From positions 3,621,158 through 3,685,157 of the forward strand of contig NC_019873.2 of NCBI RefSeq assembly GCF_002234675.1: a stretch of DNA of 64,000 nucleotides. Reading direction: 5' to 3'. Under the pieces are notes generated by a model. The model did not search any database. It saw only the letters and a program-made list of their open reading frames with translations, and had not been told where the DNA came from. Both the position numbers and the translations under genes were made by a program. The DNA is from Oryzias latipes (taxonomy: Eukaryota > Chordata > Actinopteri > Beloniformes > Adrianichthyidae). Positions 12,033 to 22,950 of the stretch are shown piece after piece (the stretch's first letter is position 1; the number at the start of each line of letters is the position of its first letter).

Positions 12033-12560
12033 CATGTGACAGATTTGTGAATTGTTAGTGGTAAATAAATAGAAGAAAGTGCAAGTTGATAAAAGGCGCC
12101 ATCTAGAGGACAAGAATTGTAGGGCGGGACATCAAACTGCTACTACAAGTCCCATGATTCCCTATGCAGTTCCAAAGCACTGAAAACCTCGATGAGTTGA
12201 TTGGACTTAAAATATTTATGTCAAGTGATTGCCTTTTTTTTCAAATATTTGTTTTAGGTTTAATCAAATGTCGCATAATGTGAAATGTAATGTTTTAAGT
12301 TATTGGTACTTAATTAGTTTAAGTAATCAACATTAGAAAAACACTGTGGAGTCTCCTGAAAGTATAACAGAATCAGAAAGATCCCACACGTGGGAAATTT
12401 CTGCGTTACTGCAGCAGTAAACATAAGATAAATTAGAATAATATAAAATGAATAATTTACAAAAGCAAAAATGTAACAGAAATGTAAACAAATAAGGCGG
12501 TATATTTTAAAGACTATTTACTAACAGGTAACAATGTGTAAAAGTGGTCTTTTACCCTGT
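12033..12560. other. Intergenic stretch with a ZNF143-like site
   Basis: Mostly AT-rich. At 12142-12161 the word ACTACAAGTCCCATGATTCC resembles the ACTACAA(T/N)TCCCA core bound by ZNF143/Staf in vertebrate promoters. No gene start was seen beside it. Confidence 0.3.
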
Positions 12561-12710
12561 GAATTATTGTACAGTGTTATTGTATTTGGATGAAGGATTT
12601 CTGGTACCGGGCAGTTTTGGAGCGGAGCTGTCTGAGTCTCCTAGAGAAGGAGCTCCGCTGAATGTCCAGGACAGGGTGCAGGATGGTCTGGGTTGTCCAT
12701 GATGGATAAG
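12561..12710 (-). mobile_element. Non-LTR LINE C-terminal fragment, 3' side of an insertion
   Basis: Read on the minus strand it matches the plus-strand LINE piece at 58395-58640 (IMDNPDHP, then a run of Ser/Arg, then the end of the ORF). It is split from 13919-14200 by the 1.2-kb inverted-repeat element. Confidence 0.65.
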
Positions 12711-13918
12711 TACGGAGCCCGTGTCCTGACATAAAGATATAAAAATATATCTTGTTCCCACAGATTAATATCTTGTTCCCACAGGTTATTATGTCGTTCG
12801 CACGAAATACTATTCCGTTCCCACAAGATACTATTCCGTTCCCACAAGATACTATTGCGTTCCCTTCAAAATACTATTCCGTTCCCTCGAAATGATTAAC
12901 TCGTGCGAACGCAATAATTATGTCGTTCGAACGCAATAATTAATCCGTTCGAACGCAGTAATTGTTCACGTCATAAGTCATTCACGCGGATATGCTCTCT
13001 GTACGCCGGCAAAACTAAGCCGCTTTCAGCGGTAACTTCCGTGTCTCTGTGACCCACATTCGTTCAAAAAAGGAACATGAAAAACAAAAATGATCACTTT
13101 ATTACCGTCTCAATGAATATAAGAAAAATATCAAAAGATTTATGATAACTAGGCTGCTTTGTCATACGATAGCTCCTGCTAGGCTACTACTAGCGCAGCC
13201 GCAGAGCTCTTTGATGTATGCCGGCATTTGGGCAACTGGCTGGTCGGTTGACAGACAGCTGATATTGTAGTTTAGGGTCGAATAGGAATAATAATATTCA
13301 GGACTTGTCTTTTATTAACTTTAGCAGTCAGTCGCTTTACATTCGAAGGCTATTAGGCTACATGCTAACTGACTAGCCGATCATTGATCCTGTTATTAAT
13401 TTACGTCATAGATTTACAGCAGATACCTTCACATTTCTGTCTGTGTGTGTCTCATTACATTGCATTGAAGACACGGAGGATGTTTAGAGAACAGATTTAT
13501 TTATTTCAAAAAGCACAAAAGCATCCATCGTATTCGCGTTCATTCACATGATGATGATCTGTGGTACGCCCTCAGTCATCTTGCTGCAAAAGCCGCTTCC
13601 TGCCGCTACTTCCGTGTCTCTGTGAGCATTCAATAGGGGTAAAAATAAAAGCAAGAATGGTCGATCTGTTATTTTCTCGATGAAAATCTGAAAAATATCA
13701 TATAAAGCTGGCTGCTTCGCCTAAAGCACTTACCTTTAGCTCGTAGCATAACAACAATAGCAGAACGTCACGTTTCCCCAGCATGCTCAACGGAATAGTA
13801 TCTTGTGGGAACGGAATAGTATTTCGTGCGAACGACATAATAACCTGTGGGAACAAGATATTAATCTGTGGGAACAAGATATATTTTTATATCTTAATGT
13901 CAGGACACGGGCTCCGTA
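12711..13918. mobile_element. 1208-bp element with ~127-bp terminal inverted repeats and 6-bp TSD
   Basis: Both ends read inward as TACGGAGCCCGTGTCCTGAC and pair for about 127 bp with very few mismatches. GATAAG flanks both sides (12705-12710 and 13919-13924), a 6-bp target duplication in a LINE. The arms contain short direct repeats of CGTTCCCACAAGATAC and ATCTTGTTCCCACAG. The core has two diverged direct copies of a ~170-bp block (13010-13190 and 13585-13770), each starting at AAGCCGCTT and TTCCGTGTCTCTGTGA. No transposase is encoded. The superfamily is not identifiable from the ends; ends are not TG...CA, so it is not an LTR. Confidence 0.85.
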
Positions 13919-14200
13919 GATAAGAGCTTCTTCAGTCTGTTGGTGTCACTGACTGCACTGCTGCTTTCCCAGCAGACCACAGAGGAGAACAAGGTGCTGG
14001 CTCCACAGATTGGTAGAAGATCTCCAGCATCTACCTGCACACATTAAAGGACCTCAGCTTCCTTAGGAAGAAGAGTCTGCTGCAGGCCTTTTTGTACACA
14101 GCATTACTGTGGCTCCTCCAGCTCAGTCTGCTGTCGATAGTCACTCCTCCACCACCTCCACATCCCTCCCCAGGATGCAGAGGCTGCCAGACTGTATTTT
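13919..14200 (-). mobile_element. Non-LTR LINE C-terminal fragment, 5' side of an insertion
   Basis: Minus-strand translation gives AVYKKACSRLFFLRKLRSFN, the conserved stretch after the RT active site in fish CR1/Rex-type LINEs. It continues at 12561-12710 beyond the inserted element and has an internal stop. Confidence 0.65.
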
Positions 14201-14649
14201 CTCAATCAGCACACTATCTTATCTTTTAATCAATGTTATTGAAAAACACACTTTTAATTCACCAGAAACATTGTTTATAACATCATAACAGTTTGGTTAT
14301 TGCTCTGTGAAGAATGTCCAGGTTTGGGAAAAAGTGCTGACAACGCTGCAGCAAACAGCCCTCACTGGTAGATACAGGCTGTGGGGGGGAATGGGCAAAC
14401 CTGTACGGGTGGCCTGCAGGAAATATCAAGATGGTAGACCACTGGGTGAATCTGCAGAGAGAAAATGCTCATGCACAGTTAATGCTGTCATACTGCGGGT
14501 GACAGGTCCATAGTGAAGACTTAAACAACATGTAAGCCTGCATATGACTAAGGCTTAAACCTTCTGTGCTGCACAACCAAGAAGACAACCTTAAGGGCCT
14601 CTGTCATGAAACATCATCTTTTTTTAACTTTTAATTGTATCATCAATTG
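14201..14649. other. Intergenic stretch, nothing recognised
   Basis: A 68-codon frame at 14307-14513 has no recognisable features and is probably chance. Confidence 0.35.
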
Positions 14650-15070
14650 TTCATCTTCTAATCCATTTTGTCCCTTTCAGGGTCACAGGGTTGCTGGAGC
14701 CTATGCCGGCCACTTGTGTGTGAAGGCAGGGACATCCTGGACAGGTCACTAGTGTCAGGACTGGAGAGGTGGACACAAGCGCGGGACGCCAGAAGGTAGG
14801 TAAGAAGGATTTAATCATACGACTAGAACCAAGAAGGCAAGCAACCAAAACGATCCGGTGACAAGTACCGGCCAAACACAGAATATATACACCACAGAGA
14901 AGTGAAAACAGGTGCGAACCAGGTGGGACAAATCACAGAAATAAAGATAGCAAACATAACAAGGAACCTAACCGGAAGTTGTCAAAATAAAACCGGAAGT
15001 GAAAATGAAAATAATTCTAACCGCCCTGACCCCTGGTACCTGACAACTAGTCTGTCACAGGCAGTGTGCA
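14650..15070 (-). repeat. Dispersed GGGTCACAGGG repeat split by a solo LTR
   Basis: 14650-14752 and 15046-15070 together read CATCTTCTAATCCATTTTGT, CCCTTTCAGGGTCACAGGG and GGACAGGTCACTAG, then TCTGTCACAGG. The same motif set occurs at 21095-21235 and 32330-32400. The 293 bp between the halves is the LTR below. Confidence 0.7.
14753..15045 (-). mobile_element. Solo LTR, 293 bp, 5-bp target duplication
   Basis: It begins TGTCAGG and ends CCTGACA, and ACTAG flanks both sides (14748-14752 and 15046-15050). TG...CA ends with a 5-bp duplication are the hallmark of an LTR left by recombination of a Ty3/gypsy-like or related element. On the minus strand a TATATATTC TATA-like box lies mid-element and an ATTAAA signal follows, so the transcribed sense is minus. 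No internal coding region remains. Confidence 0.8.
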
Positions 15071-15204
15071 GCAAAGCTGTATGAATCACTGATCAAAGAT
15101 GATACTTCCCAAAGGCTCTTGAAAAACATGAATGTGTCCTTGGAAACACTGACTGAGAGCCCTCTCAGGCCTGGGTCAGTGCTCCGCAAAGTGTTGACGC
15201 TCGC

Positions 15205-15330
15205 CATTTTTGTTGCACCGCTAATGTTGGATTGGGGCTTTGAGGGGCTGTAAGCTAGCAGGAGAGAATGTAAACTATTTACTTTATATGAGAACTCACT
15301 TGGATCTTTTGCACGGTGCCACAAACGACG
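15205..15330 (-). mobile_element. Fragment of the TTAA MITE family, leader part
   Basis: On the minus strand it carries the leader CTAGCTTACAGCCCCTCA and the GTGCAACAAAAATGG start context shared with the copies at 1.8, 23.6, 26.2 and 42.5 kb. It diverges after the start codon. Confidence 0.5.
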
Positions 15331-15579
15331 ACTGACAGACTATTTTTAAAAGTTTCTCTTTACCGATAATAAAACGATGACAACATTTTATCTCAAAATC
15401 GACACTTCTTGAACAAAACAGATAATATATATCATAAATATTAAGAAAAAAATGTGCGTACTAAAGAACATTGACAGAACATTCCTGTTTGAATTAATTC
15501 TGCTTCAAGTTTTTTTAGATAATGTTAATAGTTTTGAAGTGCCTCAACAGTTTTTTCTCTCCTGCTTCTCTTTCAGTAA

Positions 15580-16048
15580 CACATGAACCCCTCGTGGAGC
15601 CTGAGGTCCTACAGTCTGCTACCCGATAGCCTCTTGTCAGCTTTAGGGTCCTCGTTTATGGAACAGTCCGCCAGAGGACCTGATCCATGCTTTGGAGAAG
15701 AGGCTGCAGACCTAGGCCTTTCACTAACTTTATTTATTTTCTATTTCATTGTTTTATTGTATGTTGTGATTTTGCACTCTGTCAATGATAATTGATTTTC
15801 TCTGCAGCTCTACATGCTGACCTGCACCTCCCTCCTAGTGTGTTGTTTAGCCCCCACCCCCTCATGATGCTGCGCGTTGCAGATCAACCCCCCCTTTAAG
15901 GAAGCTCAGCCTGCTTCCCAGTGTTTGTCTCCAAGGGTTGTTCTTTTTTTATTACCTTGCCTCTCCTCTGTTTCATTATTTATTTTGGTGGACTGTACTG
16001 CAAATTGTGTTGTCAGTAAAGCGCTGTATAAATAAAGATTGATCTGAC
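15580..16048 (+). mobile_element. CR1/L2-type LINE 3' end
   Basis: A short coding remnant precedes an AT-rich 3' UTR, and the end is GCGCTGTATAAATAAAGATT, a typical 3' end of fish CR1/L2-type retroposons. Confidence 0.55.
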
Positions 16049-16559
16049 TACAAGAATTATTTCTCGCGTGACTTAATGTGCGAGATTTCTGCGCAGTGAC
16101 ACGATGTTGCCAGATTGGGCGGTTTCCCGCCTAATTGCTCTGTTTGAATTCTGAATTTAAGGATAAAATTAGCTTTTGGCGGTTTTTAGTTACTTATTAA
16201 AACACGCTTAGAACCCGGTACGCTCTGTCTCACCTGCCATCATGCTTACTTGACACCAGGAGATGTACTACTAATAAAATAAACAGATTATAAAAAATTA
16301 ATAAATAGACTGCTTAGACGCGTTTTATTCAACGTTAGAACATCACATATCATGGTTTGACATCATAAGTCTCAGAAATCTTTGAGTGATTACAAAGGCA
16401 AAGTGAAACAACAAAGTTAATAAAAAAAAGCAGAGAGGCAATAATAATAAAAATAAATAAATAACATTTTTACACATCTATTGTAACAAAAGGAACGTTT
16501 TCAATCTATTACTGTGTTTTTATTCTTGGTTCCTTACGGAGTTCTTTTTAACTATGACT
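16049..16559. other. Intergenic; old repeat with TTGCCAGATTGGGCGG motif
   Basis: 16105-16190 carries GTTGCCAGATTGGGCGGTTT and a later GGCGGTTTTTAG. A related inverted pattern lies just upstream of NANP (19330-19390). The rest is AT-rich and unassigned. Confidence 0.35.
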
Positions 16560-17006
16560 TTTTTCATTTAGACACAATTGTCTAAATGATGGTGTAGAGC
16601 CACTGGGTAACAACATTAACAGTTTTATGCAGACCTGAGATTAAATTCCTGGATTTGGGGCCATAATTTAAATATTGAAGTGCTGATAATAAGAAATGGT
16701 GTTCTTTTGCTTTGAAAGCTTTAGAAAAATCTAAAAAAAAGAATAAAGCAATTGTCTTCGATTTGCTGCCTGTATTCAATAATATCCATAACTAATCTTG
16801 TGTTATTATGGATTCACCTTCCTTTCATAAAGCCAGTTTGAGTTTCTAATACTATATCTGAATATCCTGCCTATAGTTGGCTAATATGTGCTATAAATAT
16901 AATTCCTAGGTATGATTCTAATCAGTCTAAATCTCTGTATTTGGCGTATTTCCTGTTTAGTTACAGCAGAGGTAAAGGAGCTTCCAGCTCTGCCTCCGAT
17001 GCACAC
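16560..17006 (-). mobile_element. L1-type RT fragment
   Basis: Minus-strand codons give LDFSKAFKAKEHHFLLSALQ, then NYGPKSRNLISGLHK, the palm-domain region of fish L1 (Swimmer-like) reverse transcriptases. It carries a frameshift and stops. The next L1 copy ends in a T-run at 17007-17017 directly beside it. Confidence 0.75.
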
Positions 17007-19150
17007 TTTTTTTTTTTCTAACTTGTCCTGTCCAACAGCTGGGCAGACAGATGAGAGCTGACGGCCTCTTGTGTTGGACATATTTTACTTTAACAATAGG
17101 GGTTATTAATCTTCATACAAACCAGAGGTATGTCTGAATAAACCCCTTTTGTAATTGAGGCCAAACTTTATTAATTTCAACCATGTTTGAAGATCTTTGG
17201 TGTTGGACCGGACGGAAAAGGAAAGAAAGGAAGAAGAGAGAGGGACGTTAGAGAGAGGGGGGGCGGTAGGAGGGTGATAATAGGAGGGTAGGGGGTATAA
17301 GACCATGAAGCAGCATAAAGCAACAAGTTTACTGGTTGTTTATCGTCACGGTAAGGTTCAAATGTAGTACAATAAGGGCGGGGCCTGTCCACACACACAC
17401 TCAAATGTTATCAACACACCTGTTAGCTGCAAAAATGTCCACATGTCGACATGTACACAAAAAAGAGGCAGCCGGAATCCCCCCAACGCCAAACAGGAAA
17501 AGGCAGGGAACAACCGCACCCCGGGCGACCAAGACCGCCACCCAGGCCAGGGCCAGCAGGACCGCCGCGAGGCCCCCAGAGCCAGAGAGCAGGGAGGCAC
17601 GGAGGGAAAGAGAGCGCCGCCCCAGCCCAACCAGGAGAGCAGCCCCCCCGCCGCGCCGGGAGAGCCCAACGCAGGGCCCCACCGGAGAAGGACGCCCACA
17701 GCCCCAGACGAGCACCCCATCACCACCCAGGAGTTCCGGGCATACCCCCGCCCCGACCCCAGGTACGAGCCAAGACCCCCCAAGGGAGACCCACTCCGCA
17801 CTCCAGGCAGCCACCCACCCAGCCCACGGTTGGTCCAGGGAGGAGCAAGGCAGGGGCCCGCCGCCCCCGCCCAGGAGGGGGGAACCCCGGGGAAAAAAAA
17901 CGGGGGCCCACAAGGGGTGTTGTAAATATGGCCCGACCAGGCTCGGCCACAGTTGGAAAATTGGCGGGGCCCAGTGCTCAGGGGCAAGGACCATGACCCA
18001 TCCCCCAGGGACACGAACACCCCCGGCTCAGGTGTAATGTAAACCCCCCCACCGTGCGGAGAGAGAACCGCTGGGCCCAGGAAGCCGGCACCCAAGGGAC
18101 ACGGCCGCCGTTGCCAAGGGGCCCGCACCCCCCACCAGGGAAGGGGCAGGGGACAGATGGTCCTAGGTCCCACCTTCCTTCCAAATGCACACTTGCTATA
18201 ATTTACTCATCATATTGTAACTATGTTTAAAATGTTTGTTGTAAACATTTTCCCATATCCTTAATGTTTGTGTATAAAGTATTCAGCCATAATTATAAGT
18301 AAATGAACTACATATATTTTCTCTGTCTCCCTTATGTAAAATATCCAAAAATAATATGCTCATAGAATAATCTATCATTTAGATGAGTTCTTATCAAAGG
18401 TATCAAATGTTTCCAAAATACTTGAGTGAAGGAGCAATTCCAAAAAAGATGAGGCACAGTTCCTGGTGAGAAGTGACAAAATGAACAGTTAATATCCAGA
18501 TCTTTCTTAAATTTGGTAAAGAAGTGTTTCACTAGATAAAATTTATGAAGAATTTTGAAATAAATGTCTTTAATTTTATGGGTGATAAAATACTTTTGGG
18601 GCAGGGACTGAACCTTTTCCCACTGAATTGTACAGCCAAACCTATTCCAGTATGAGATAACATACGGTTTTGTGGCAATCTCGTTTTGAAACAGAGAGCG
18701 GATACTTTGATCATTCCTGCCAGCTGAAAAACAAATCTTTCCACACCACAATTCTGTTAATTTGGGAAGAGAACATGTGGTATCTGAAGGAGAACTGCTC
18801 CAAAGAAGTCTAACAGCACCTGGGATGGCTCCAATAACCAATGCAAAATCTGCAGGTGAGACGTGCAGATTATAGGTGGACAGAAACTCTACGTATGACA
18901 TCAGGTCATCTTGTGGATTCATCAGCTGTGTCACAAGAGGAATGTTCTTTTCAAACCAATTTTCAACACAAATACTCTTGTTTTTGTACAGAATATCTGC
19001 ATTATTCCAAATATAGAGGCGCTCAGGAGAAAAATTGTGTTTGTAAATCAAAGTCCATGCAAATAAAACCTGCTTATGAAAATTACACAGTTTTATCCTT
19101 AATGTTCTGACGTAACACGAAGCTGCACTGAACACATGGCGATGCATGCA
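17007..19150 (-). mobile_element. L1-type LINE, 5'-truncated, with GC-rich 3' UTR
   Basis: On the minus strand: an ORF2 C-terminal frame (19147-18332, 271 codons), a long G-rich 3' UTR (18190-17340), a 3' terminal segment with AATAAA-like signals and a conserved GCTGTTGGACAGGACAAGTT end, and an A-tract (T-run 17007-17017). The protein carries the L1 post-RT pattern RLYIWNNADILYKNKSI and a C-X2-C-X8-H-X4-C knuckle (CSFCHFSPGTVPHLFWNC). The long plus-strand frames over 17336-18037 are compositional. Confidence 0.85.
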
Positions 19151-19309
19151 GTACCTCTGCCGTGCTGTAGAGGGCGTGTGTGATAACAGTTGGAAATCTT
19201 TGACATATTTTTAGTAGATTTGCGTCAAATTATAGAAAACAGTGTGACAAAAGCAAGTAACACATAATGGATGATCAATTATTGCTAGTGAATCAGAGAT
19301 CTACTTCCA

Positions 19310-19444
19310 GGGCGGTTCGTTTTTTGTGGAGTCTGGCGGTTTTCAGATGAATTCTGGCTGGAAAACCGCGACTCTATCTGGCAACGCGGAAGGCGGGTTG
19401 TTGGTGGCCGATGACGGTGGTGGTGGTGGTGGTGATGTGGAGTG
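19310..19444 (+). promoter_or_regulatory. NANP 5' region, likely promoter and 5' UTR
   Basis: GC-rich compared with its surroundings and without a TATA box. It contains GGCGGTTTTC and TCTGGCAAC motifs that look related to the repeat at 16.1 kb, then a (GGT)n run just before the ATG. Promoter activity is inferred from position only. Confidence 0.45.
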
Positions 19445-22011
19445 ATGGCCGGCCAGACTGTGGGAGCGATTCTATTTGACTTGGACAACACTCTCATCGA
19501 AACGACTAAAGCTGGGGGAGTCGCAATTCAGAAGGTAAGAACAGCGCGAGACCCTCTGGGGTTGATGACGTCACTGACCGCGGCGGGCATCAGTTCTTTG
19601 CTGAGCTCACGTGTTCAAAACCAAAACAAAGGCGTCCGAAGGAATCAAAGCAGAACTTTCTGGACTTCACTTCATGGTCCAGTTTGTTGGGAAAAGGTTT
19701 GGCTTCTGCCAAACTAATATCTTATTAAAAACGAAGTGAAAGAGGTTTCATTCAAGATCCTCATAGGTTTATCCAACAAATCAGTAAATAATGCTAAGGT
19801 TAAAAAAGGATATTAATAAAAATTGTTCTGTTTTTCACTTTGAGGAAACGTTGATGCATATTTTTTGGACATGTAAGTACACTAAAAACAATGTGATAAA
19901 TTAACAAACCTGATAAAAACTGACATTATACACATTTTACTTTAATATGGAAAAATATCTTATTTGGTTTCGTTAATTATGATAATAAAATTTCATCTCA
20001 ATTTTATTTATTAAATCTCCTGATTTTATTTACCAAGTATTATATTCACAAGAATAAATTTAGCAATAAAGCTCCCAATTTTGTGATTTACTAGCCCAAA
20101 TTAGATTTGACTTACATTCCATTTCCCTCAGTACAAACAAAAAAGCGATTAAAACGTGTCATTTTGCTCAGCTTCATAATTTATTTAAGTTTATTTTGTG
20201 TCAAAGCGAGAGTTAACATATGTCACTAAACTAAAAAAAATCACAGATGTTAATCGTTTTTTGAGCATTTTAATTTTTTGATGCAGAAATTAATTTTCCA
20301 GTGAGAAGAATTTAGTTTTTTTTATTCGCAAATTTACTTTTGTGAATATGAAATTTGGCAATGAAAAACATGTTTATAAAAAAGGAATCACAATCTTTCT
20401 GTTCAAAACTTTGAAAACCAAATTAGGTTTTAATAATAAAAAGTTGAAAAAATTCTGTCGGTGATGAATTTGTGGATGTTTTTCCATAATTTCTATGTGA
20501 ATTCACTAAAAACAGGATGGATGAGAGCATGTTTCTGGCTGAATGAATGAATTCAGTCACTCAGGATGAGCAGCAGAACCACGTCAAATGTTTTGTTCAG
20601 TGGCGGATTTAGTAGTTTAGGGGCCTCAGGTGAACAATAAGACGGGGCCCTCTGCAGCGGTTCTATTCATCTGTTTTTATGTTCTGCAGCGGTTCTCTTC
20701 ATCTGTTTTTATGTTCTGCAGCGGTTCTATTCATCTGTTTTTATGTTCTGCAGCGGTTCTATTCATCTGTTTTTTATCCTTGCCTAGAATGGTAAATGGC
20801 GTATACTTACTTATGTAGTACTTATGTAGCGCTTTTCTACCTTCCTCGAAGGCCCAAAGCGCTTTACAGTCACAGACCCATTCACACACTGGCGCCAACC
20901 TCCCACCAGAGGCAAGGTGGGGTTCAGCGTCTGGCCCAAGGATACTTCAAAGCATGGGTGTGCAAGCCGGGAATCGAACCTGCAATCTTATAATCATGGG
21001 TTGACCGCCCCTACCGCTGCACCACGGATAAAGCCTCCATCAAATAACTTTTCCTCACTGCTCCACCTTTTGACAACACCGATGTCCTCCCCTCATTTCT
21101 GAACCCGCTGACTCCCGTTCGGGTCACAGGGCTGTTGTTGGGCTGAGGGCAGGAACGGCCCGGACAGGTCACCAGCCGCCGCACGGCCACACAATAACAC
21201 ACACGGGTATCTAGGATATTTGGAGTCATCAGTTAACCCATGAAGCATGTGTGGCACTGTGGAGGGAAACGGTGTCCAGAGAAAACCGGGGGGGGGGTTG
21301 TTTTATGGGACAGTATTGTCTGAACATGATTTTCATATCTGACGTGTTTGTTTTTGAATCCTGCAGACCAGCGAGCTCTTGAGGACGGCGCTCGGCCTTG
21401 ATGATGCCACCATCAGCAGCATTTGCAACAAATTCAAGCAGAAGCTGCTACAGGAGAACTTTGACCCTTTGAGCGGGCGGCCATTGGATGACACCCGTGT
21501 GCGTCACTGGGAGGAGAGCATCGAGGAGACTTTGGGAAGTCTCCCCAGGCGCTCTCTGGGAGCCGAGTGCTATTATTTATGGAAAAAGAGCCGCCTGGAC
21601 GCTCTCTCTCTTTCTCCTGAAGTGCGTGACCTCTTGCGCCGACTGCGCTGCCGATACAAGTTGTTGCTTCTGACCAACGGGGAAGCTCGGAGTCAACAGG
21701 AGAAAGTGGACGCGGTCCAATGCCAGGAGTTCTTTGATGCCATTGTGATAGGGGGGGAGCATGCGGAGCAGAAACCCTCCGTCTCCATCTTCACGCTGTG
21801 TTTCAACAGGCTCGGCGTGGAGGCCCGGGAGTGCGTGATGGTGGGGGACTCTCTGGACACGGACATTCAGGGGGGCTTGAACGCTGGAGTGCGAGCGACT
21901 GTGTGGGTCAACAGTGGAGAGAGTGATGCGGTGTTAGACGGCTCCGTGAGGCCGCACTTCACCGTCTCCTCTGTTCTGGACCTGCCACGCGTTCTGGACC
22001 AACTGGAATAA
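19445..22011 (+). CDS. nanp: N-acylneuraminate-9-phosphatase, two exons
   Basis: NANP removes the 9-phosphate from N-acetylneuraminate 9-phosphate, the last step before free sialic acid in the cytosol. Coding exons are 19445-19534 and 21367-22011, joined GAAG|GTAAGA ... CTGCAG|ACC in phase 0, giving 244 aa (human 248). It is a HAD-superfamily hydrolase. Motif I is DLDNT with the nucleophile Asp12 and the acid/base Asp14. Motif II is LLLLTNG around residues 129-135. The motif III Lys is near 166, and motif IV is VGDSLDTD, with metal-binding Asp near 191 and 196. The helical cap lies between motifs I and II. The ATG at 19445 is preceded by an in-frame GTG and was chosen because the next residues match the family N-terminus. 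An AATAAA overlaps the stop codon. All catalytic residues are present. Confidence 0.95.
20652..20779. repeat. 32-bp tandem repeat, 4 units, in NANP intron
   Basis: Four 32-bp units starting CTGCAGCGGTTCTATTCATC, nearly identical, with one A-to-C change in the second. Confidence 0.9.
20795..21030 (-). mobile_element. tRNA-derived SINE in NANP intron
   Basis: On the minus strand an A box (TGGTGCAGCGG) and a perfect B box (GGTTCGATTCC) about 38 bp apart start the element. The body has GCCAGACGCTGAACCCCACC and the tail AAGCGCTACATAAGTAC. Same family as 2345-2600. Confidence 0.8.
21095..21235. repeat. Dispersed GGGTCACAGGG repeat, NANP intron
   Basis: It contains CGGGTCACAGGGCTGTTG and CCGGACAGGTCACCAG, the motif pair shared with 14650-15070. 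Confidence 0.6.
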
Positions 22012-22625
22012 AGATGTGGCGGTGGAAGCGCGTCAAACTCCCATTCATCTGCAATAATAACCAAATATATAGTCAGGGGGAATAAGCCTAAACCTTGGCA
22101 TTTGCCCGTGAGAGGCAGCAGCTTGCTGATTGGAATGGAAAACTGTCATTAAGCAGTTTGGGTAAGCATGACTGTAGTGTGTCTGTGGTGAAGTGGCCCA
22201 ACGTTTGAATCTATGAAGGGTTTAAAAAGAGATACAAGCAGTTTAGCCCTCAGTGGTCTGTGAACCTAGGCGGTTATGCCAGTACCATCAGCTGTTTAAT
22301 GACGTAGGAATGACCCCCCCCCCCCCCCCCCCCCATTGTTTTATTCATAATTTAAGGAGAAGTTTTCAGTTTACAAATGTTTGGTTTTAAACAAGTTTGC
22401 ATACAGTTCAATGGAGTTTGAGTGGTTTTTAGACATTCTTCAAATGGTTCTGACCTTTTATCTATTGTGGATTCATATATTTTGATCTGGTCATAAAAGA
22501 CAAACACTAGTTGATCTCATTTTTTGTTCATTTTCCAACTATTCTAAGAAATAAAGAGCTGGACCTTTTATTTCTCTTTGACCACGACAATCGTTGCTTG
22601 TATTTGTCTGCGGCTCATCTGTTCC
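22012..22625. other. NANP-POLR1B intergenic, first part
   Basis: NANP 3' flank. A C21 run lies at 22314-22334. A second possible poly(A) signal (AATAAA) is near 22550. Nothing else was recognised. Confidence 0.5.
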
Positions 22626-22707
22626 TACAGTACAGACCAAAGGTTTGGACACAGCTTCCCATTCATTTGAATGCGAAGGTGTGTCCAAACTTTTGGTCTG
22701 TGCTGTA
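22626..22707. mobile_element. Tc1 snap-back MITE, 82 bp
   Basis: Nearly all of it is two facing Tc1 ends: TACAGTACAGACCAAAGG on the left and its reverse complement CTTTTGGTCTGTGCTGTA on the right, with TA at both edges. The inner part is CATTCATTTGAATG. It uses the same terminus as the Tc1 at 3.5-4.9 kb. Confidence 0.85.
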
Positions 22708-22950
22708 TGTTCGTACTCTGTTTACGCCGACTACGGTGGCCATTTTGGTTCAGTTGTTCTGCTCCCAGGACGGATCATACTCAAACTGAGGAATCAAACC
22801 GAATCTCAGTCAATTTGGAAACAAACCGAGACCCCCTCCAAAGACGGGTCCGAGAGTGGTTTCTGGTCCCGGACCAGGGTCTACTTTGGTGTATTCAGAC
22901 TGAAAATTTCTTTTGGACCATGGTGGAAAACAAACTCTGCTTTACTTTAA

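Noticed and set aside
17336..18173. Frames of up to 271 codons, Pro/Arg- or Gly-rich
   Set aside because: Same GC-rich L1 3' UTR family; compositional.
19285..19497. Minus-strand frame with a His run
   Set aside because: Antisense of the GGT repeat in the NANP leader.
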